From Motacilla alba alba (Eukaryota; Chordata; Aves; Passeriformes; Motacillidae): 64,000 bases of DNA. Each line of letters starts with the position of its first letter. Position 1 is the first letter of the stretch. Shown here in pieces: positions 29,101 to 38,200 of the stretch. The translations under genes and the position numbers were made by a program. The stretch is from the NCBI RefSeq assembly GCF_015832195.1, contig NC_052018.1, positions 67,889,666 through 67,953,665 of the forward strand. Reading direction: 5' to 3'. Below the pieces are notes generated by a model, which was given only the letters and a program-made list of their open reading frames with translations, made no database searches and was not told the DNA's origin.

Positions 29101-30999
29101 TCCCTAGGGACAGGTCATCTCCTGGTCAGGCTTGGTGGACAGACCATTTGTGGCACAGTCTATTTCTGCCAATAAGGAGCTGGCAAATGTGAAGCCTTCT
29201 CCAGTTGTTTTGATATGTTTCATACATGTTTAGAAAAGAAAGTATCAGACCTCAACACTTTAAAACACCTGAAATTAGTAAAGTGTCTTTTGATAAAGTA
29301 AGATCAGATAATGTTGCATAGCGGGATTGTGATAGGCAAAGAAAAAAACACCTGATAACAAGACAGGCTTGTAGAGCATATTTTAGCACAAGAATCTAGG
29401 AGCCACCTGGAAGAAAATGAGGGTTGAGAATCTTCAATATAAATTTGAATAGTGATGCATCGTCAGATGGGTAAGGGTGAGTGAAAAGCAGTTTATAAAT
29501 AGTATGACACTGCTTGATCATCCCTATTGTATATAGGGTAGCATGATGATAATTATTTTTAAAATTATGATGCTGCTGATTAGGGGAAAAAAGTTTAAAA
29601 CTTCCTTTTGCTTCAATATTTGCATTCTGTAGAGGCAAACCAAGTGTACTTTGGGATCTCTACTCACTTTTTAGATATATAAGGTTGATAATGAACCAAG
29701 ACTTTTTAGAATATTCTTGCAGAATAAGAGAAGAAATATAATAATCAAGACAGCAAAGTAAGAAAATGAAGCTGCACATAATTGAGAAAGGTCACCATCT
29801 CTCTCAGAATATCTGTGTGCATATTCCTACTGCCAGAAGCCTGTAGGCTATTTATTGTTTAGGTTACACAGATCCACAAGTTTAGATCCTGGGAGCTACT
29901 CAGAACTTTCTTATACTTGTTTAGTTTTAAACAGTGCCAGACTGATTCACAGTTTACTTTTGTTGAAAGTCTGTCATGCAGGAGTAGGAAAAAGTGCTTC
30001 ATGCACCATGGCCCCTGCCCTTAGATCTTCAGATTAGATATCTCTCACTGCCTATACCAGAACAGAAGTAATAAACTGTAATAAAATCACAATTTTACAC
30101 TGAAAAAGCCAAACATATATTATAATGTATTTTGTTGCCTGTTCAGAGGCTGACAGTGGCTGGGTCTGTTCTACAAAGCTTTCTCCAGACTACTCATTGG
30201 CTCCTGTCTGGCTATCGCTTCTGACTTTTTGGTCCTTTTCATATGGAGTCTAATCCTGTATTATTGCAATTAATGGAGACTGGTCTCTGAAAAGCCAGCT
30301 TTCAGAGCTGTGAGGAGAGTTAATGGGACTGAGCTGTTTGTCTGCCACAGAATGATTCTTTCTACTGTGTTTCTGACTTAATTTTCCTCAAAACAGATGA
30401 AATATTACAACATTGTACTTCCTAAAAGTAATTCTGTGTCATTGGTCTTGCATTGTTCTTCTTCTGCAACCTATTATGTGTGCCTGTGTTCATAAATAAT
30501 ATACCCACTAGTGCATACAGCTAAAATTTTTGTGTGTGCATGGGTTTAAAGCAAATACAGCAACATATAAAATACAAATTAAATTGATGCCCACTGTACT
30601 TGTAACACAGCCAAATTCTTAATATTTTATAGTGCATATTCCATTAAATAAATAATAACTAAATTGATCTATGCTACAATATGTGTATACATACACATTT
30701 TAAGATGCCTGTAAATAACATTTTTAAGCCTGTTCACACATCAAAAGACAGGTTGTTTATTTCTCTGATAGAACAATCCAAGGATTTAATTCTTCCTATT
30801 ATGTAAACAGTGGTGACAGACGCTTTCAAGGAAGCTTAACTTCAATAAAAATAATAATTTCCCATTTTAAAATCAATACTAATATACCATAAATCCCCCG
30901 ATGAACTCTGGCTTCCTTGCATGCTCTCACATTTTGTGTATTAGGGGCACAGCACTACTCTAGATATCAGAATATAATAATATGGCAATATATATAGAT
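23118..30999. other. Non-coding DNA downstream of CHRM3
   Basis: A moderately GC-rich patch lies at 23130-23440, open on both strands without recognisable product. An A-rich tract with G interruptions lies at 24023-24056. The rest is AT-rich unique sequence, with a TATAGA/TATA run at about 30988-31012 near its end. Confidence 0.5.
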
Positions 31000-33112
31000 A
31001 TAGATATATATTTAAATGTTAAAACATTTTTAGGTCAACTTGAGTAATGAATATTTCAATTATATGCTTCTTTTTATAAATAAAGGTAATTAATTTTCTT
31101 TGCAACATGGGTGCCTTTGTATGTGGCTAGCAAACCAGCAAAACAATTCTGGTATCTTGAGTTCAAAATGCAATTGTGACATAGATGAAACTTTAACTTT
31201 TTTCTTTTTTGTACTAAAATTGTACTTGCAGTAGAGTTCAATATAATTTATGAGATTACTTTAGGGTAGACATTTTAAACAACTCATACAAAAGAGAATT
31301 TTTTTTTAATGACAAGAAAGCTAGGTATAATCTATTCATTTCTCAAGCAGACCTTTATGAATCACTTTAAAAGGACACTACAGCTGAAGACTGAAGAGCA
31401 ATATTTATCAACATTAAATAAAACATTTGGTGAAATATGTATAAATATTTTTTTATATGAACATAACACAAAATTAAATAGTTTAGATACACAGACACCA
31501 TTTAATATATTTCCACTGTTGTCAAAATCATCTGTAAACACCATCTCACACTGAATACAAAAGCAGCTTTAACATCAGTTCTGTATTCACAACACTGATG
31601 CCCCTTTGTAAAATAAGATACTTGTTTTATTTTCAGCAAAATAAGAGTCTAAGCAACAACAACAAAAAAAAGTTTTGGTCAGCTCAACGGAGAATACAAA
31701 ATAATCTTTCAACATGTAACTAAATCAGATTTAGAGCAACAGTTTAAAGTACAATTCTTTTCCCAGGGGACCTCTGACTTTTATAAATCATGTTTGGTGC
31801 AGACCACCTCACAAATACCAGGAAATACTGGTCATGTCTAAACTATAAATATTAAAGCCCTTTTAAAATTGTCTTTATCAAAAATTGCCAGGTTACAAAT
31901 TGGCAATATCACATTTTTCACACCACCGAATAACCTGGTGTCAAACGGATTTAGGTGCACTTCTCCTGATGATTTTTAAAACATGTTGTGGAAAACAAAC
32001 ACTTTTTAGTGAGCATCCTTCACATGCAAAAATAAAGCATTTCTTTGAAACAAATCATTTGCATCTGAAGATCACCTGGGTAGACAGTGCAAGCAGCAGG
32101 GCTCCGCCAGCTTTTATCAGAAAATTACAACTTGGACTTTCATCCACGGAGATACTGCACACAGGATCTGAGCTGGCTCTGAGAAGGGTGGTGCATCCCC
32201 ATGGTGCAGCTCAGGACAAGGTGTTGCAGGAGCCATGTGTGCTTTGCCAGCAGCACAGCCACCCCAGCAAGACACAGGGCTGCTGCTGATGGTTGCACCT
32301 ACCTGGCTCCCAAGCAGCTCCCTTTGAGCCCAGATCTGGGTTCTCATTATCCTGTGTCCTGCCAAGATAGCTTCACGCTCTTCCCTGAATGCAGCCTTCA
32401 ATTCCTTTCCCCTTTGTGTCGTTTAAAGAGGCATGATCACTTTGAGGAGAGACTCTGCGCTCAAGATTAGGGTTTTACTGGGCAAGTACCCAATTATAAA
32501 ACTCTGTAAACTCACAGGCTATGTTTTGGTTTTCTCAGTTTGAAATGTGGACACCATGTTTTTGTTCCAGAGATAAACTTGAATTTTAGGTGGCAAATAA
32601 TGAGCTATATACTTATAACATGATTTTCGGACTTTTAAAAAGTTTCAATCACATGTAATCATGATGGGGGGCCCTGTAAAACCTAGAACAAATAGGCCAC
32701 CTCTTTCCTGGTATGTGTGTATTTTAGAGGTGTGAATGTATGCTATGCATACATACACACTCACACACACACATATAACATCAGCTGCACACACAGATAC
32801 TCAGAAAACAGGAATCAGGGGTACAATTAACAATATATCAGAAGAGAAGTAGACAGGAAGCTCTACCAGGACAACAAGAGGCAATTTTTCAACCTATACA
32901 GTGTCTCAAATAATTTCATAATCCTGTTTCACTATCTTGCTACATCTGCATGTAACTTGAATTGAAAGTTGTTGGATTCCTGGGAAAAAGAAGAGTTGGG
33001 CCAGCTAGATGTGCTTACCTGAGATCCCAGAGTTGATTATAATCAAAGAACTGGGCAGATCAGTAATGGGTTTATAATTGCTATACAGCTTCTCGCAAAT
33101 TCATAGGAAAAC

Positions 33113-33118
33113 TTTATT
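33113..33118 (-). terminator. Second candidate poly(A) signal AATAAA downstream of CHRM3
   Basis: AATAAA lies about 320 nt past the stop on the gene strand. In AT-rich DNA this hexamer is frequent, so it is only one candidate. Others occur farther out, for example at 31626-31631. The AATAAA at 33413-33418 is only 19 bp after the stop and is unlikely to serve. Confidence 0.25.
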
Positions 33119-33197
33119 AAATCTTTCACTCCTTAGTAAAAATGTTGAAGTTTCTTAGTTTTTGCTGAATGTGGATTGACTTTTATATTAAACTGGA

Positions 33198-33203
33198 TTT
33201 ATT
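33198..33203 (-). terminator. Candidate poly(A) signal AATAAA, about 235 nt after the CHRM3 stop
   Basis: The plus strand reads TTTATT, giving canonical AATAAA on the CHRM3 strand. I see no strong GU-rich downstream element, and mammalian CHRM3 has a long 3' UTR, so this may be a minor site or unused. Confidence 0.3.
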
Positions 33204-33243
33204 GAAAGGATAAATAAGTTTGGCAGCTGCTTTCAGGTCTTGA

Positions 33244-33262
33244 TGTTTAAATCATAGAATCC
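33244..33262 (-). mobile_element. Possible CR1 LINE 3'-end remnant
   Basis: Beyond the pentamer array the gene strand reads GGATTCTATGATTT. ATTCTATG is the octamer I recall at the 3' ends of avian CR1 elements. Only about a dozen bases match and no CR1 body is recognisable upstream, so the pentamer array may have grown within a truncated CR1, or the match may be chance. Confidence 0.2.
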
Positions 33263-33269
33263 GCACCCT

Positions 33270-33400
33270 GGAATCACCTTCCCACCCCAACCCATCCTGT
33301 CTCATCCCTTACTACCTTGCCCATCCTGCCCTGTCCCGTGCCATCCTCTTCTGTCCTATCCCACCCCATCCCATCCCATCCCATCCCAGCACATCCCTGC
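33270..33400 (-). repeat. GGATG-type pentamer array in the CHRM3 3' UTR region
   Basis: On the plus strand the block is a degenerate CCATC/CCCAT pentamer run with a near-perfect core at about 33364-33388. On the gene strand it reads GGGATG repeats, purine-rich and G-rich, starting about 50 nt after the stop codon. It would be transcribed in the 3' UTR. Short runs of the same unit with substitutions extend to about 33280. Confidence 0.85.
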
Positions 33401-33436
33401 TTCGTTATTTTTTTTATTTGTTTAAAAAATACTATT

Positions 33437-35239
33437 CTATGAAGCCTCCCTAGGGATCCGCTTATGAAAAATGACGGACTGCCTTTGCTGATACTGCTGT
33501 TTGCGTCGTTTTCGTTTGTCACACTGGCACAGCAGCAGCATCTTGAAAGTGTTTCTGAATGTTTTGTTACACAGTGCGTAGCACATGGGGTTCACTGTGC
33601 TATTGATGTAGCAAAGCCAATACCCCAGGTGCCAGAAAGTTTTGGGGATACAGCTGCAAAAGGTGTTCACCAGAACCATGATGTTATATGGGGTCCAGGT
33701 AATGATGAAGGCAAACAAAATGGCACTGAGTGTCTGTGCTGCTTTCTTTTCTTTGATAAGTGACATTCTTTTTCGTTTTGTGATCTGACTTCTGGTCTTC
33801 AAGGCAAACTTTTTTGCCAGGGTTGCTTCCTTAAAGGACAAGGGCAGGGCTGTCGATGTCTTGGTGACTGATGAGATGCCATCAGAAGCTGTGGTTGTCT
33901 CTTCTGATTCTGGTTCAATTGGAAGCTTAGTAAAGCTCTTTTGGAAATTTCCACCATCCTGAACACCTTTGGGAGGGTGCAATTTTTTAGGTTTCTTTTC
34001 CTTCGATTCTGTGTCGGATTTCTGCAGTTCATCCCCCGATTCATGCAAATCTTCCGAGGAGGGTAGTTTTGTGGAATTGAGGATAGCGCTGTGACCGGGA
34101 AGCTTCAGCACGATTGAATAGATGGCTCTGGTCTCTGCAGCAATGTCTTCTTCATCAGAGGAGGCTGAATTTTCAAGGGAGGCAGCAGCATCATTGTTGT
34201 TCCAGCTGTCACTGCTGCTGTGCTCTTGGTCCCCCTGATCTGTGCTGGGCTCCCAGCTCTTCATTGTGAGCCAGAAGTGGCAGCGTCTGTATTTCTTCCG
34301 GGCGGAGCGTTTCGTGTTCTGCCGTTGCAGCTCGTAGCTGCTGCAGCTGCGGGAGCTGCCTGTCTGGTGCACGAAGCGCGCCGCCTCTGCTTCGCTGCCC
34401 GAAGCCTGCAGCCCTGCCAACTCTTTGGTGCGTTTCTCCGTCTCCTTGTAGATCCTCCAATACAAAATACTCATAATGGTGACTGGCAAATAAAAGGCAG
34501 CTATGGCAGTGCCAAAAGTGATGATGGGTTCGCTTAGAAACTGGATGAAACATTCATCAGGAGGCACAGTCCTCTCCCCAACAAAATACTGCCAAAACAA
34601 GATGGCAGGGGCCCAAAGAACAAAAGAGACGATCCATGCTAAACCAATCATTACCCCAGCCCTTTTGGTTGTTCGTTTGGCTCTGTATGTCAGTGGCCTA
34701 GTGATGGAAAAATACCTGTCAAAACTTATCACAAGGAGATTCATGACAGAGGCATTACTGGCGACATAGTCAATGGAGAGCCAAAGATCACAGGCCAAGC
34801 TTCCCAAAGCCCAGTGGTCCATGATGATGTATGTGGTATAAAGGTTCATGGAAAGAACACCGATGATCAAATCTGCACAAGCAAGGCTCAACAAGAAGTA
34901 GTTGTTGACTGTTTTCAGTTGTTTGTTAACCTTAAATGCAACAATCACTAAGATGTTTCCTATGATGGTCACCAGTGCAAGGATCCCAGTGAGGAAAGCA
35001 ATCAAAACTACTTGCCAGACAGTGTGTCCACCCAGAGGGTCTTTGCTTGTGGCATTTAGGGTCATGTTTGTTGATTCCACAGTGGAGAAAGGAAAACTCT
35101 CTGTGGTCTGAGGGAAATCATAGCTGCCAATGAGTGATGCTGCTTCATCAAGGAGTCCCGGTCCATGTGAATCTCTCTTCCAGAAGGAGCTCACATTTGG
35201 TAAAAGGAGCGAGGATGAACTGTTATTATGCATGATCAT
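33437..35239 (-). CDS. CHRM3: Muscarinic acetylcholine receptor M3 (class A GPCR), complete coding exon
   Basis: The 600-residue protein is an acetylcholine receptor of the plasma membrane. Members of this family couple through Gq/11 to phospholipase C. In residue numbers from the chosen start, TM1 spans about 73-102 with Asn95. TM2 has Asp123. TM3 has the amine-binding Asp157 and the DRY motif at 174-176. Cys150 and Cys230 should form the TM3-ECL2 disulfide. TM6 has Trp515, Pro517, Tyr518 and Asn519, and TM7 has Tyr540, Tyr544 and NPxxY at 550-555. The very long third intracellular loop (about 265-500) carries the M3-type Ser/Asn/acidic block ([18 protein letters not shown]), which separates it from M1 and M5. 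Asn-glycosylation sequons lie at N6, N15, N58 and N62, and the tail is basic. The start at 35237-35239 aligns with the human N-terminus. An in-frame ATG at 35276-35278 lies inside the intron, 5' of the acceptor. The human protein is 590 residues. Oddities are a CxC instead of CxxC in ECL3 (C528, C530) and a GC-rich stretch in the loop. Confidence 0.97.
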   Translation of the reverse strand: MIMHNNSSSSLLLPNVSSFWKRDSHGPGLLDEAASLIGSYDFPQTTESFPFSTVESTNMTLNATSKDPLGGHTVWQVVLIAFLTGILALVTIIGNILVIVAFKVNKQLKTVNNYFLLSLACADLIIGVLSMNLYTTYIIMDHWALGSLACDLWLSIDYVASNASVMNLLVISFDRYFSITRPLTYRAKRTTKRAGVMIGLAWIVSFVLWAPAILFWQYFVGERTVPPDECFIQFLSEPIITFGTAIAAFYLPVTIMSILYWRIYKETEKRTKELAGLQASGSEAEAARFVHQTGSSRSCSSYELQRQNTKRSARKKYRRCHFWLTMKSWEPSTDQGDQEHSSSDSWNNNDAAASLENSASSDEEDIAAETRAIYSIVLKLPGHSAILNSTKLPSSEDLHESGDELQKSDTESKEKKPKKLHPPKGVQDGGNFQKSFTKLPIEPESEETTTASDGISSVTKTSTALPLSFKEATLAKKFALKTRSQITKRKRMSLIKEKKAAQTLSAILFAFIITWTPYNIMVLVNTFCSCIPKTFWHLGYWLCYINSTVNPMCYALCNKTFRNTFKMLLLCQCDKRKRRKQQYQQRQSVIFHKRIPREAS

Positions 35240-35255
35240 TGTGGCTCTCTGACAT
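35226..35255 (-). promoter_or_regulatory. 9-codon upstream ORF overlapping the CHRM3 start codon
   Basis: Four bases into the exon is an ATG (35253-35255) with A at -3. It reads nine codons, overlaps the main ATG in another frame, and ends at TAA (35226-35228) 11 nt past the first base of the receptor ATG at 35239. Because it overlaps the start, ribosomes that initiate on it would bypass the M3 start codon. This could lower receptor translation; no direct evidence for use is visible. Confidence 0.45.
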
Positions 35256-35258
35256 AGT

Positions 35259-35280
35259 CTGTAGCAGAGAAAAACCAAAC
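35259..35280 (-). other. CHRM3: 3' splice site of the CHRM3 coding exon
   Basis: Read on the minus strand, a pyrimidine-rich tract (GTTTGGTTTTTCTCTGCTAC) is followed by AG at 35259-35260, so the exon would begin at 35258, 19 nt before the ATG. Known CHRM3 genes have a single coding exon joined to one or more non-coding 5' exons, and this fits. The seen part is the tract and AG; use of the site is inferred. Confidence 0.8.
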
Positions 35281-38200
35281 AAAAAACGAAGTGAACAGGT
35301 GAAAATGTTAAATAATCATCCTCATGCTCGTACCTAAAATCACTTTAGCTTTTTGAAAGATGTCTTTAAAAAGCCAAGCTGCCTGTGACACATTTCAAGT
35401 CAAACCTGTATGTGATATCCAGACTGTGATTAATCAGAACTCAACACACAATGTTGATCACATTGTGATTAACATTAAATTACAGAGGAACCAAAATCCC
35501 AGGAGAATTTGAATGTACAGTAGTATTAAAATGCCCCTGAACTCTAACTCTGAATTAAAACATGTCCTGCAGGATCTGTCCTGAACTCAAAATCTCAAAA
35601 ATTAAGTTCTGATCATATGAAGCCACAAACCTTCCATGTTCCAATCAACACTGGTCCCCAGTGCTATCCTGGCTCTAGCAAAACAGAGTCACAGCCTCTG
35701 TGCTGCCTCCAGCTATAGCTGATGACAAACAAAAATATTGTTCTGCCTTTCCTTAAACTGTGGAGATACAAGCCAGCATAATTTCACTGTGTCAAGCTAC
35801 TGTAACCGGTGAGGCTGCAAAACTCTTCCCATTTTCATCTACCTTTCAGCTATCTGATAAAAGCAGTAAAAGTTCTCATTAGCACGTTTTGCACGTGCCA
35901 CTATTCATTTTTTTTCATGCACATTTTTATGCTTGAACTAAGGATTTTGCCATCTAATGACTTCAAAATTTCTTTTGGGGCAACACATGGTAAAAGTTCC
36001 TTTGAAATTATGGTCTCTAGAGTCAGAAAAAAACCATTGACAGATGTATGTGAAAGCAATCACTAAACACTTTAGGAAAATAGCAGAAAAAAGCATGAAA
36101 GGAATTCATAATTAAGCTTTAATCCTTTTCCCCAAGTACTAACATAAAACGAAAACATGCTCCAACTAGGAACTTACAACTCTCTTATTTCTCAGCTTCT
36201 CTAGTCAGCTGACTGGATCCCTAGTAATAAATGAATTATATCATCAAGAAGAAAAAATTCAGATGACAAAGTCCACCATTGGCTGTAAACGTTGAGCAAA
36301 ATATGCTGTCAATGTTTGTTTGTTTTCTAAATGTGAGTCCTTCCAGAGTCAATATATAATGGTATGAGATAATAATGAGTATCACAATACACTGATTTTA
36401 CATAAAATATTTAACCAAAAGAAGAGGGTTTGATTATGTTTTTCTAATTAATTTCTAAATTCTGCTTTCTCTTGAACTGTACTTGGTTTTGTTATGAAGT
36501 CATAAGACACTGTGGGATTTAAAATGGGACAGTTTCTTTGACATATGCAGTAAATAAATAGATCAGCAATTCCTTTCCTTTGCTCATGTAGGATAACTAA
36601 CACAAACCTCTCCCCTATTTCGATATCTACTGTAAATGAGGTTTTATTAGGTTACAATGAAGATGCCATATTATTATCTAATTCCATCCACTTTTAATGT
36701 ATTCATCATTGTATAACTCAGAATATGAACACAATAATAATGAATAAATATTGCTCTGGTAAAACACACAGTTAAATTTTAAGTCCTTTCCTGATAAAAT
36801 GATTGAAAACTCAGAGCAGCTCAACTTCTAAAAAGAAAAATGGTAAGACAGGACTGCTGGAAGCCATCCTTCTTGCAATGTTTTATTTAGGAAGCAGGCA
36901 TTTTTTCCAGAGCTGTCAGACAGGATGAGGTCAAAACCAGAATAGTATGAGAGAGATCTCAAATAATGATATTTGCTAAATATATGCCAGAAATTATTAA
37001 TGTTATAGGGTGCAGACCTTTCTTCACTCACACTGGGGACAGAGAGCAGAGGATGAAAGCCAGAAAGCATCCGCTCTGCAGCCATAAATTTCTGAGACCT
37101 CTGTAGGGCAACAGCCAATCCAGCCAAGTATTGGTTGAGAGCTCTGACAGGTACATTTAGATGACAGTGATATCATTATGCTGCTTTTTCATTAAAAAAA
37201 AAAAAAAGACAAATTGGTATCTTCTAACACACAAGAAAATATCAGGAAGACTATATCAATAAAGGAGATCAAACTTCCACTAAAATGGATAGAAAAAAAA
37301 TCACTTAGAAGTGATGGTAAAAATATAACGGTATTACTAAGAAATAAAAATAGTTAACAGTTAGGTAGTAGATCCCAATTTCATTGTACAACACAACCAT
37401 GAACTAATGTGACTGTTGGAAGTCCAAAACAAATACCATAAGAGATAAGAGATACAAATGATCATGCAAAATTAATATGTAAATGCCACACTATCTATCA
37501 CTAAGTCCATAAACCAATTGTGAATTCTATTTAGCTGTAGACTTTGAAATGGAGTTCCAATGGAAATGTAATTGTAAATCCTTTCAGAAATGCCATGATT
37601 CAAAAGACTCATGACGAGGAGTCCTGGGATCATCATAATTCAGCTGCAGCCTTTCAGACACTGAAGAAGTGTTGGAACCAAAAACTTTCTTTCTTAGGTC
37701 AGTTCTTTCCCATCTGGACTTCGAAGTCACTTCTCTAAGTTATTGTTTCAATGAAAACCTGAATCGTCCTTAGCAGTCCAGTAACTGAGGAAAAGGAGAA
37801 ACTGAGAACAAGCCACCACCTGTAATCTGGTTTTTTAACTCCAGAGGGATTAGAGGGAACCCTAAACTCGCCTTGGCTGCACTATTTGATAAAATGAAAG
37901 TGCCAGTGGAATGATTAGTACAGTCTTTTGTTATTCTGCCTCTACTACAAGCTCCTGCAATTGAACCATTTAATTCAATTTTAAAATGTATTAACCTGTT
38001 CATCTGCACAGAAAAAGAAAATATCACTACCACTACCACCACCACTACAACATACCAGATCAGCACAACTGGATTTTCTTGCCTTTAGGAAACCAAGGCA
38101 AGCTACCTTATCCATCATTTTCCAAAGCTGCCATGCAGTTTCTGCTTTCTGTATCAGTGCTGCAGGGCTAGAGTGTCCTGGGTTTGACAAGTTTGCACAG

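Larger units (their letters stand above)
31000..33243 (-). other. Probable CHRM3 3' UTR and immediate downstream DNA
   Basis: No coding region is recognised. The part at 31.0-32.0 kb is AT-rich with several TTTATT hexamers (AATAAA on the gene strand). The part at 32.09-32.42 kb is GC-richer and open in more than one frame on both strands, with no family resemblance. A CA-rich tract lies at 32750-32774. How far the 3' UTR reaches cannot be told from the sequence alone. Confidence 0.35.

Noticed and set aside
33431..33440. ATTCTATG at the CHRM3 stop codon as a CR1 3' end on the plus strand
   Set aside because: The bases belong to the stop codon and adjacent coding sequence, and no CR1 body lies to the left on that strand.
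33464..35111. Several antisense or alternate-frame ORFs across CHRM3 (for example 34209-34553 minus, 34220-34537 plus)
   Set aside because: They are shadows of the receptor coding sequence, longest where it is GC-rich, with no protein resemblance of their own.
35240..35278. Thirteen extra N-terminal codons on the CHRM3 frame, starting at an ATG at 35276-35278
   Set aside because: The ATG lies upstream of the splice acceptor at 35259-35260, in the intron, and the homologous start aligns at 35237-35239.
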